Source of the DNA: Collinsella sp. AF20-14LB
GTDB lineage: Bacteria; Actinomycetota; Coriobacteriia; Coriobacteriales; Coriobacteriaceae
Length of the DNA: 44,996 nucleotides
Assembly (NCBI RefSeq): GCF_003459505.1
Contig: NZ_QRWD01000020.1
Coordinates: forward strand, 1 to 44,996
Direction: 5' to 3'
In this document: positions 39,145-44,996 of the stretch, piece by piece
Layout of the letters: the number at the start of each line of letters is the position of its first letter
How positions within the stretch are numbered: position 1 is the first letter of the stretch
Notes under the pieces: model-generated
Told to the model about the DNA's origin: nothing
What the model saw: only the letters and a program-made list of their open reading frames with translations
Databases searched by the model: none
Translations under genes and position numbers: made by a program

Positions 39145-39330
39145 CTAGAAGGAATTCGAGGTCAGGTTGTTCAGAACCACGAGAAATGTGACCATACATG
39201 CGAGGACGCCACCAAGGAGAACGAGGATCGATGCGCTATGTATGAACTCGTCCAGCTCGTAAGGGCTCAGACTATTGAACCTGCCGCCGTATCTAATCCA
39301 GATATCCCGAAGTTTCTCGATAACGTGCAT
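39145..39330 (-). CDS. Small membrane protein, tandem copy 1
   Basis: 61 aa from ATG 39330 (AGGAGT five bases upstream): MHVIEKLRDIWIRYGGRFNS, then a span (about 34-55). The soluble N-terminus is nearly identical to copy 2, but the membrane part has diverged, suggesting the N-terminus contacts a fixed partner. Confidence 0.7.
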   Translation of the reverse strand: MHVIEKLRDIWIRYGGRFNSLSPYELDEFIHSASILVLLGGVLACMVTFLVVLNNLTSNSF

Positions 39331-39380
39331 CTGACACTCCTGTGAAGCTAGAAGGTGTTCGGGCTCAGAGTGCATCACGA

Positions 39381-39863
39381 TTATTCGCCTCCCGCGCTCA
39401 TGTTCGTGAGCAACTGGTGGGTCCAAAACCACTGCCAGTAAGCATTGTTCTGGCGCTCAGCCGCCTGGGATTTGGCAGAATCTGCTTCGGTGTTGTCGGC
39501 TTGCTCTTGAGCCTCATCGGTTTTGACGGAATCGGAATCGGTCAGCACGATCGGGAAATCCGCACCGACCGCGGCGGCGTTGTACTCGGCTAGGGAAACC
39601 TCGTGGTCTGCCTGGTGACTACCGTTTCGGACGGTGACGTAGTAGCTCTTGCTGAAGCCCGCCGAGTCAATATATTTGCCCTCGATGGTTCCCGTCTGCG
39701 TCAGCTCGACGTCAGGCGAATCGCGTCCGCCGCGAAATCCACCGTTGTCCAGATACGTCATGATGAGAAAAGCAAACGCTATTATCAGCATGACAGCAAA
39801 TAAGATGAATTCGATTGCCGCCTGACCGCCTACCGAGCTCTTGTTGAATCGCAACGAACCCAC
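39381..39863 (-). CDS. TadE-like pseudopilin
   Basis: About 160 aa from GTG 39863 (a TTG at 39854 is also possible). The N-terminus has VGGQAAIEFILFAVMLIIAF: Gly followed by a hydrophobic helix with Glu at +5, the prepilin/TadE pattern cleaved by a prepilin peptidase. A polar extracellular domain follows (TGTIEGKYIDSAGFSKSYYV). TadE-type pseudopilins assist Flp pilus assembly, so it may work with the diversified Flp-type protein at 43061. It starts at the stop of the SSB gene. Confidence 0.65.
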   Translation of the reverse strand: MGSLRFNKSSVGGQAAIEFILFAVMLIIAFAFLIMTYLDNGGFRGGRDSPDVELTQTGTIEGKYIDSAGFSKSYYVTVRNGSHQADHEVSLAEYNAAAVGADFPIVLTDSDSVKTDEAQEQADNTEADSAKSQAAERQNNAYWQWFWTHQLLTNMSAGGE

Positions 39864-39867
39864 GCCC

Positions 39868-40287
39868 CTAGAAAGGGATATCGTCATCGAAGTCATCGAC
39901 GACGGGAGACATCGGGGCTTGCGGGGCAGGTGCCTGCGCGGGCTGGGCTGCGGACGGTCGAGTCGCCAAGAACTCGATGTTAGCGACAATCAAATCGAGT
40001 TTGGAATGGCGCTGTCCGTCCTTGTCCCATGTCGAGTAACGGAGCTCGCCTGCGATTGCGACTTTCTGGCCCTTCGCGAGATAGCGCGACAGGGCCTCGG
40101 CACGCTTGCCGAAAATGGTGCAGTCGATGAAGTTGCTGCGTTCATCCCACTCGCCGGTCTGCCTGTTTCGAACCGAAGTGTTGAACGCCAGGGTGAACGA
40201 CAGGAGTTGCGTACCGCCCGCGGTCGTACGCAACTCGGGAGGTCGCGTCAGGCGGCCGGTCAGGGAAACGCTGTTGATATCGGACAT
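39868..40287 (-). CDS. ssb: Single-stranded DNA-binding protein with acidic tip
   Basis: 139 aa. OB-fold (MSDINSVSLTGRLTRPPELR, SNFIDCTIFGKRAEALSRYL, ELRYSTWDKDGQRHSKLDLI), a Pro/Ala/Gln linker, and the classic tip DDFDDDIPF that recruits repair and replication proteins. GAGGAAC precedes the ATG. It is clearly related to the tail-less SSB at 22498 but has the full tail, so the two have separate roles. Confidence 0.94.
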   Translation of the reverse strand: MSDINSVSLTGRLTRPPELRTTAGGTQLLSFTLAFNTSVRNRQTGEWDERSNFIDCTIFGKRAEALSRYLAKGQKVAIAGELRYSTWDKDGQRHSKLDLIVANIEFLATRPSAAQPAQAPAPQAPMSPVVDDFDDDIPF

Positions 40288-40308
40288 GTCGGTTCCTCTC
40301 TCGAAACG

Positions 40309-40665
40309 CTAATCGATAAGGTCTGCGATGAAGTTCGCACGCTTTGCGCGGCTCGCGTGCCGCTGCGCCTTGCTGTGGGATGCCTCGATTCGGCGCACCG
40401 CGGTGGAAATCTGGTCGGATATACAGGCACCGCTTGAGATATCGGCATAGCGGACACTTACGACAAGCCCGCGCTTGTGGCCGCTCACTCGGCGGCCAAT
40501 GAAAAATGCGGGGTATGCCTGGGTAATCTCCATGCGCACGGTTTCCATGCCGCGTGCCTTGAACGGGGACGGCATAGCGACATCCACGACCTCGCCTACC
40601 AGCGACTGAACCGCCTCGTAGACGAACGTGCCGTCATCATGCGGCTCGTCCTCGAAGTAGAACAT
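40309..40665 (-). CDS. Unknown 118-aa protein
   Basis: Not recognised. MFYFEDEPHDDGTFVYEAVQ, a beta-rich core (VVDVAMPSPFKARGMETVRM, GHKRGLVVSVRYADISSG) and a basic helical tail. ATG 40665 has GGAAG four bases upstream. It precedes ssb by 21 bases and is co-transcribed with it and the TadE-like gene. Confidence 0.65.
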   Translation of the reverse strand: MFYFEDEPHDDGTFVYEAVQSLVGEVVDVAMPSPFKARGMETVRMEITQAYPAFFIGRRVSGHKRGLVVSVRYADISSGACISDQISTAVRRIEASHSKAQRHASRAKRANFIADLID

Positions 40666-40701
40666 TCGGCTTCCTATAGGTTTTTCGCTTCGCAAAAGGG
40701 C

Positions 40702-40802
40702 GGAGGCGGACTTGAATCCGCCTCCTGCAAACAGAGTGTTCAAATCGTCATCCTATCTGTCCGGCAGGTCGTTTGGGGTGCGGCCTGACAGCTAGGATAA
40801 TA
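40702..40802 (-). promoter_or_regulatory. Promoter, family-B-like hairpin and attenuator/terminator stem
   Basis: TATTAT (40797-40802) lies just after the RT stop. A stem-loop at 40757-40791 (CTGTC...GACAG) has a GCACCCCAAACGA loop close to the family-B loop. GGAGGCGGA/TCCGCCTCC (40702-40725), followed by CCCTTTTGCG, either ends DGR transcripts or attenuates the next operon. Confidence 0.5.
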
Positions 40803-40822
40803 GCATAGTTAACGGTGTGCCG

Positions 40823-42061
40823 TTATATGTTTCCTATGTTATCGGTAGACGGTATGCAATTGCGGACATCTGGGGGCGTTTTCGGACATTTTTGGGCTGT
40901 TTTAGGACATTGTCCGGGAATGTCCGTAAATGTCCGAAGCGGCGACAGGGCTTTCGATTCGAGAGCGCGTCTGTGCCTTGCGGTGGAAACGGACAGGACG
41001 CCCTTGAAGCTCGCGATGGATGCGTTGATCACTTCCGGTGACAGTTCCTGCGAATCCACAGACGAGCAGAGGGACTTGAGGTGCCTGCGATATCGGATGA
41101 GCGTAATCTGGGAGAGACGGCGGCGAGGATGACCATCAGGACAAGAGAATCGGATTTTGAGAAACGCCAATTCCCGATCAAGACGGGAAGAGAAGCAGGC
41201 CTTCGCATTCGGCTGAAGCCCCAGGGATTCAATACCCGCTAGGAAGAGATGGCGGATGTACGGCAGGTCTTTTTCAGAGCAGAAAATGTAACCATCATCC
41301 ATATAGCGGCCAGCCCCGCCCTGTCTGAGACGCTCATGGAAGGCATGGTCCAACCTATTCAAGTAGGCAATCGCCGCAAGCTGGTTCACCTGGTTGCCCA
41401 ATGTCAGGAAATCCGATTCGCGGCTATAGAGGGCGGCGATATCGAGGAGGCGTGACATGGAGTCCAATTCAGGCCGCCCGCAAAAGGACTTCAGGATAAT
41501 TTCAGACAGGACGGCATGCGCCCGAACCGAGGGGATACTTCCGAAATAGTTCCTAACATCGTATTGGAAAACCCGAGCGTCTTGGCCAAATCTCGCCCGT
41601 GCAGCAAGCATGTCCCGCTCGAAGCGGCTGCGTGCGAAGGAGGTCCCCTTGCCCTTCAGGCTCGCCGAGTTCGAATAGACGAGGCTTCGCGACAGCATCG
41701 GGACGATAAAGCGATCGCATAGGCAACGCTGGATGACGCGATCTTTGTAGCGCGGCCCCACGATATGCCTAACCTTGCCCCGCTCGCAGAGGGTGAAGCG
41801 GACTGGTGGCTGGCGGCGATACCTACCCGAGAGCAGGTTCTCGCGCAGGCGGATACAGTTGATGGCGCGGTACCTGTCGAACTTCATCGCAGCCGATTTC
41901 CATAAGGTACCCTTCGCGCATATGCGAGCCGCCTTATATAGGTTTCCGAAAGAGAAAACGTCTTCAGGTGTTTTCGGTACCGTCGCAAGCGATCGGCGGC
42001 CCAGCTCTCGGCGGCGCCTCTCTCGGCGTTCACGCCGCCTTGCCCGATGGGAGCGGTTCAA
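40823..42061 (-). CDS. Reverse transcriptase of a diversity-generating retroelement
   Basis: 412 aa from TTG 42061 (AGGAGA seven bases upstream). Arg-rich N-terminus, then RT motifs: RHIVGPRYKDRVIQ, VFQYDVRNYFGSIP (Asp168), LGNQVNQLAAIAYLNRLDH, and RYMDDGYIF (catalytic Asp255-Asp256). This is the DGR/group II-like class with few extra domains. It copies the template RNA at 42308-42437 with errors at adenines. The C-terminal 30 residues contain CPKTAQKCPKTPPD, from a DNA repeat of TGTCC units, and may not be part of the fold. Confidence 0.93.
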   Translation of the reverse strand: MNRSHRARRRERRERRRRELGRRSLATVPKTPEDVFSFGNLYKAARICAKGTLWKSAAMKFDRYRAINCIRLRENLLSGRYRRQPPVRFTLCERGKVRHIVGPRYKDRVIQRCLCDRFIVPMLSRSLVYSNSASLKGKGTSFARSRFERDMLAARARFGQDARVFQYDVRNYFGSIPSVRAHAVLSEIILKSFCGRPELDSMSRLLDIAALYSRESDFLTLGNQVNQLAAIAYLNRLDHAFHERLRQGGAGRYMDDGYIFCSEKDLPYIRHLFLAGIESLGLQPNAKACFSSRLDRELAFLKIRFSCPDGHPRRRLSQITLIRYRRHLKSLCSSVDSQELSPEVINASIASFKGVLSVSTARHRRALESKALSPLRTFTDIPGQCPKTAQKCPKTPPDVRNCIPSTDNIGNI

Positions 42062-42307
42062 GGAGCTTTCTCCTTTCGTAATTCAACAATAAGCCCCGGC
42101 TGCACCCCTATTCAGGGCGCCGATTCCGATGTGCCTGAAAATCGCCGGAGCGATCCAGATGCCGTCTCTTTCGAGAGGCAAGTCCGCCCATCTTGCATCA
42201 CCGGGGCCTGTATTCGCAGCGCCGGATGGGACGCCGACCGGTGGGTATCCCCTTTTCTCCTTTACCATTCCGCTTTCACGAGATGCGCTACTCAGACCAA
42301 ATGGAGA

Positions 42308-42437
42308 AAATCGGGACAGACGCAATTCGAGTTCGTCGCGTTGTTGTTGTTCGACGGATCGCCGTTGGTGTTGACATTGAGGAAGTTGTTGGAGTTGTTC
42401 GGATTCACCGAGCGCTCCCACCAATTGCTACCAATCT
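42308..42437 (-). repeat. DGR template repeat (TR)
   Basis: 130 nt aligned without gaps to the variable repeat at 43071-43200 (offset 763). Read in the target frame it contains 15 AAC/AAT codons. All 15 mismatches in the region lie at TR adenines (minus-strand sense). It sits between the Avd-like gene and the RT, as in most DGRs. Confidence 0.95.
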
Positions 42438-42499
42438 ACGGATGCCCACCTCTCGGCACTCCACAGGGTGAGCATCGAGAGGTAAACAGCCTCGGGAAG

Positions 42500-42994
42500 T
42501 TAGGAAAATTCTCTATTATCCGTCTCGCCTGTTGACGCAAATTGCTTCAGGCGATGCCGTTCCGACTTTATCGCGCCTTTGGTTACCTTCATGGCATTGG
42601 ATACGGATCCAGCGAGCGAGATGAGCCTTTCCATCTTCACAAACGGCTTCTTGACTTGAATTTCGGCACCATTCTGGTCTCTTTCCGTGTAGACAACTTG
42701 GGGCATATCGTCCAGCCAGGCATCGATGAACATCGCAATCAGGCAAAGCCGTCCGTAGGCATCATTCAGGCAGGAAAGCCTCTGGGCACTCTCGACTTGA
42801 GTCATCGCGTAGATTCCATCGGCCTCGGCCGTTGCCTGCATCAGATCGTAGCCGGCGCGACAGATGTACTGCGTCTCGGTGAGGGCGCGGGATTTCGGTA
42901 GCTTCTTGGCTATCGAAATGAGTTCACGCCAGACAATCCGCGCCTGTCTGAGATATTCAGTCGAGACTGATTCAGTCTGTTTACTCTTGGGAAC
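42500..42994 (-). CDS. Avd-like DGR accessory protein
   Basis: 164 aa from ATG 42994 (GAGGT upstream). Entirely helical and basic: STEYLRQARIVWRELISIAK, TQVESAQRLSCLNDAYGRLC, KMERLISLAGSVSNAMKVTK. This is the four-helix bundle type of the accessory variability determinant, which forms a pentamer and binds RT and template RNA. Family placement rests on position (target-Avd-TR-RT) and helical pattern; it is longer than the usual 125-aa Avd. Confidence 0.75.
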   Translation of the reverse strand, partial: VPKSKQTESVSTEYLRQARIVWRELISIAKKLPKSRALTETQYICRAGYDLMQATAEADGIYAMTQVESAQRLSCLNDAYGRLCLIAMFIDAWLDDMPQVVYTERDQNGAEIQVKKPFVKMERLISLAGSVSNAMKVTKGAIKSERHRLKQFASTGETDNREFS

Positions 42995-43021
42995 CATGAG
43001 ACCTCTAGATAACGTAAAGGA

Positions 43022-43047
43022 ACCTCTCCAGCAAATGCCGGAGAGGT
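43022..43047 (-). terminator. DGR cruciform/terminator after the variable repeat
   Basis: ACCTCTCC/GGAGAGGT, an 8-bp stem, begins 14 bases after the target stop codon. DGR targets usually have such a hairpin right behind the variable region, where it aids retrohoming. It can also end the transcript. Confidence 0.75.
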
Positions 43048-43060
43048 CCATGTGCGAAGG

Positions 43061-44035
43061 TTAGAAGGAGAAAGCGGGACAGACGCAATGCGAGCTCGTC
43101 GCGCTGTTGCTGTACGACGGATCGCCGTAGGTGTAGACATAGAGGAAGTTGCTGGAGAAGTTCGGACGCACCGAGCGCTCCCACCAATAGCTACCAATCT
43201 TCAGAGATTCATTGCCCGAATAGTTATTCGTCACCTTGCCCTTGAACGCCTCGTACTGGGTACCCTCGGAGGAAGTCCAGGGATAGCTGGATGCCCAGTA
43301 GGAGGTGGGGACGATCTCGGAGTAGCTGAGCAGGAAGAGCTTATCCGAGGTAGCCGTGACTGCGGCGTTCTTATCGGTTCCGTTGACGTTGTTCGTGAGC
43401 TTGGTGACGGCCTTCACCTTCGACTGGAGGTCGGACGGCATGAGTTTCCAGATCTCGCCGGAGTTCATCTTCTGGCGCAGCTCCGACTTCTCCCAGCCGC
43501 CGGTGTTGGAATTTTCGGCATTCATTCGGGAGTTGATGGTCGTCGAGGTAGTGAGGAACGTCAGGCCAGCCTTGCCGGAACCGTCCGCCAGGTCGTCGTG
43601 GTTGATGCCAATGATGCGGTATTCCAGCGTCTGGCCGTTCGTCAGTTTGGTGGAGAACTTCGTCCCGGCATCCATGGCAGCCTTGGCCTTGGCGTAAACG
43701 ACCGAGGACGTTCCATTCTTGGCGATGTCGGTTGCCGCGGCCTTCTGCTCATCGAGCGTCCAGTCCTTGGCATCCTTGTTCACAACGGTCTTCATCGCCT
43801 CCTGGTAGGCCTTTTCCTCCGCGCTCATGAAATTGCCACCGTCGGTACCGGAGTCAACCGTGTTCGTCACCTGGTTGAACTGGTTTCGGATGGCACCGGC
43901 GACGCCGGGTCCGGCGAACACGATCACCAAGCCGATGAGGGCGATAATCAGGACGTACTCGATGATAGATTGGCCTCGGAGACGGGCACTCCTAGGAGAT
44001 ACCTCTCCCCGTGGCGAAAATGCCGCTGCATGCAT
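43061..44035 (-). CDS. DGR variable protein: Flp-type prepilin fused to a DUF6273-like domain
   Basis: 324 aa from ATG 44035 (GGGAG six bases upstream). A basic leader ends in RLRG|QSIIEYVLIIALIGLVI, matching Flp prepilins (Glu+5, Tyr+6). Then a helical, Ala/Lys-rich region (about 60-125) and a DUF6273/C-type-lectin-like domain (about 130-324: EYRIIGINHDD, GWEKSELRQKMNSGEIW, LPSDLQ-type SDLQSKVKAVTKL). The final 45 residues are the variable repeat, ending CVCPAFSF. Pilin processing would place a mutable binding surface on or near a pilus. Retro-diversification is inferred from the A-only differences. Confidence 0.92.
   Translation of the reverse strand: MHAAAFSPRGEVSPRSARLRGQSIIEYVLIIALIGLVIVFAGPGVAGAIRNQFNQVTNTVDSGTDGGNFMSAEEKAYQEAMKTVVNKDAKDWTLDEQKAAATDIAKNGTSSVVYAKAKAAMDAGTKFSTKLTNGQTLEYRIIGINHDDLADGSGKAGLTFLTTSTTINSRMNAENSNTGGWEKSELRQKMNSGEIWKLMPSDLQSKVKAVTKLTNNVNGTDKNAAVTATSDKLFLLSYSEIVPTSYWASSYPWTSSEGTQYEAFKGKVTNNYSGNESLKIGSYWWERSVRPNFSSNFLYVYTYGDPSYSNSATSSHCVCPAFSF
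43071..43200 (-). repeat. DGR variable repeat (VR)
   Basis: Last 130 bases of the target gene. Twelve of 15 AAY codons in TR are changed (Asn to Tyr, Arg, Phe, Ser or His), plus one GAT to GCT. The unchanged end CGTCTGTCCCG is the likely initiation-of-homing (IMH) stretch. Confidence 0.95.
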
Positions 44036-44107
44036 ATGCGGCTCCCTTCGCTCAGGGTTGGTAGAAACAGATCGAGCGTAGGGGCGGCGCGGGTTTTTGC
44101 GGTGGTC

Positions 44108-44122
44108 TTGCCGCTGCGGCAA
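44108..44122. promoter_or_regulatory. Palindrome TTGCCGC-T-GCGGCAA upstream of the pilin gene
   Basis: Identical to 16984-16998; sixteen bases including one flanking T are shared. It lies about 75 bases upstream of the DGR operon start, so a common regulator may control both. Confidence 0.55.
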
Positions 44123-44257
44123 TGGCGTTTTCGACCGTGCTGGACTGCACGCCTACCGAGCTACATAACTATCTGCCTGCACAGCTACACTGGTAGTCAA
44201 ACGGAAAATATGGAAGCATCACGGTGCGCTCGCGCGGGGTACTATCTAGGGTCTCCC

Positions 44258-44996
44258 CTATCGTGAAAGCATACCCCTAGACGCAACGTAGGTATCGGCA
44301 GTGTTGTTCGGGATGTCCTGCGGTGTGTATCCCCTGCCAGACGAAACGCTATACCACTTACCATCGGCACCGGGGATGGTGCTGGCTGAAGGAGTCGGAA
44401 GATATGAGTTAGCACCTTCGCCATCATCACAGATGACCCATTTCCAATTTAGACCAAGGGAAACTTTCGATAGGGATTGGCAATGGCCGAACATCTTGTT
44501 GGCATTGACCGTCGAAGCGAGATCGAAGCCCGAAAGGTCGAGGGCTTGCAGGGATAAGCAGTCGAAAAACATCCCGAACAGCCCTGCTTTATCAGGGTGC
44601 GCAGACCAACCTCGAATATCAAGGTTCTTAAGCGAATGGCACTCTTGGAACATGCAGTTGAAGTTGTATGTACCCGAGACATCCCATGAGGAAAGATCGA
44701 GTGACTGCAACTGTGTCGCCATGAAGAAAGTATCGGCCATCTGGGTGCATTTGGATGTATCAAGCCGTGCGACATCAACGGACTTGAGCTTAGTCATGTT
44801 CGAAAACCAAACGCTTACGCTTTTAGGGGCGATGCCATCATCTAAGATCTTGACCGCCTCAATCTGCGATTGATGCGCCGCCCAGGGAGCGGTTGACGAG
44901 CCATATCGGTTGGTAGGAGTCTCGACAAGCGTATACGCCCCCGTCTCAAACCCCGTGTAAACATCGGTCACCCTGCGGTAGTTGAACATGTCTCCC
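44258..44996 (-). CDS. BspA-like (DUF285) leucine-rich-repeat surface protein, partial
   Basis: The reading frame runs to the right edge (the Met at 44989 lacks a proper SD, so it is probably internal). Repeats of the DUF285 type are clear: LKSVDVARLDTSKCTQMADT, LQSLDLSSWDVSGTYNFNCM, LQALDLSGFDLASTVNANKM. The end, GKWYSVSSGRGYTPQDIPNN, is the usual close of the repeat block in BspA-type proteins, but no wall-anchor follows, so the gene may be cut short. These proteins are cell-surface adhesins. It stops 220 bases before the pilin start. Confidence 0.8.
   Translation of the reverse strand, partial: GDMFNYRRVTDVYTGFETGAYTLVETPTNRYGSSTAPWAAHQSQIEAVKILDDGIAPKSVSVWFSNMTKLKSVDVARLDTSKCTQMADTFFMATQLQSLDLSSWDVSGTYNFNCMFQECHSLKNLDIRGWSAHPDKAGLFGMFFDCLSLQALDLSGFDLASTVNANKMFGHCQSLSKVSLGLNWKWVICDDGEGANSYLPTPSASTIPGADGKWYSVSSGRGYTPQDIPNNTADTYVASRGMLSR

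Noticed and set aside
42083..42424. Minus-strand 113-codon ORF over the DGR template repeat
   Set aside because: It reads the TR in a frame different from the target and has no SD; the TR acts as RNA template.
43052..44266. 404-codon plus-strand ORF opposite the pilin gene
   Set aside because: Antisense shadow; no SD and no recognisable domain, while the minus-strand gene is strongly supported.
1..44996. tRNA or rRNA genes
   Set aside because: No stretch with a convincing cloverleaf or rRNA-like conserved block was noticed.

Overview
The window looks like a mobile element, most likely a mobilizable plasmid or integrative element, from a gut actinobacterium, probably of the class Coriobacteriia. 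The clues are roughly 50-55% G+C, strong Shine-Dalgarno sites with frequent GTG/TTG starts, an actinobacterial-type integration host factor (mIHF) fragment, compact type II-C CRISPR-Cas genes, and BspA-type and Flp-pilin-type surface proteins. The host assignment is inference. ParA/partner genes, MobC/relaxase, two SSBs and dozens of small genes read on one strand all say accessory DNA. No replication initiator, integrase, coupling protein or T4SS was recognised.

Left end (1-6.9 kb): the 3' end of an IS200/IS605 element, then a complete type II-C CRISPR-Cas locus. A tracrRNA gene lies on the minus strand (about 210-400), followed by an unknown acidic 210-aa gene, a four-repeat array whose repeats end in an extended -10 box, cas1-cas2 on the plus strand, and a convergent 1027-aa cas9. 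Next (6.9-13.6 kb, minus strand) come a broken TPM-LemA membrane gene, a GT-C-like membrane protein, and the mobilization operon mobC-relaxase-unknown. Thirteen AATGTC-N-GACATT sites (most at 13.45-14.14 kb) mark the likely oriT/operator region. An AT-rich 1.2-kb non-coding stretch follows. It holds two hairpins that copy the core of the CRISPR repeat.

Middle (15.7-36.8 kb): about 40 mostly small genes, nearly all on the minus strand, pointing toward the putative oriT. Between 19.4 and 28.8 kb, eleven of them carry nearly the same control region: a TTGNNN-17-TATACT promoter, a 5'-terminal 8-5-8 stem-loop with covarying stem pairs, and a strong SD. Several end in look-alike terminators. A second leader family, a short hairpin with an ACCCCAAG/TTCCCCAAG loop, precedes cas9, the parA operon, the secreted-nuclease operon and others. 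It ties the CRISPR locus to the element's own regulation. Encoded functions include an SSB, a DUF2786 protein, a SLOG/DUF2493 protein, three Lar-like zinc-ribbon proteins, a PD-(D/E)XK-like nuclease, a secreted DNA/RNA endonuclease with its own signal peptidase, a GT2 glycosyltransferase and ParA with a partner. The make-up resembles the leading region of conjugative plasmids, where anti-defence genes are expressed early.

Right end (37-45 kb): a flotillin-like protein, duplicated small membrane proteins, a TadE-like pseudopilin, a second SSB, and a complete diversity-generating retroelement (DGR). The DGR has a reverse transcriptase with YMDD, a template repeat, an Avd-like protein, and a target that is a Flp-type prepilin fused to a DUF6273-like C-terminal domain. 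All 15 differences between template and variable repeat fall on template adenines. A partial BspA-like (DUF285) surface protein ends the window. In outline, the element defends itself (CRISPR, probable anti-restriction proteins), maintains itself (ParA), transfers (MobC/relaxase) and appears to alter the host surface with a mutable pilin.
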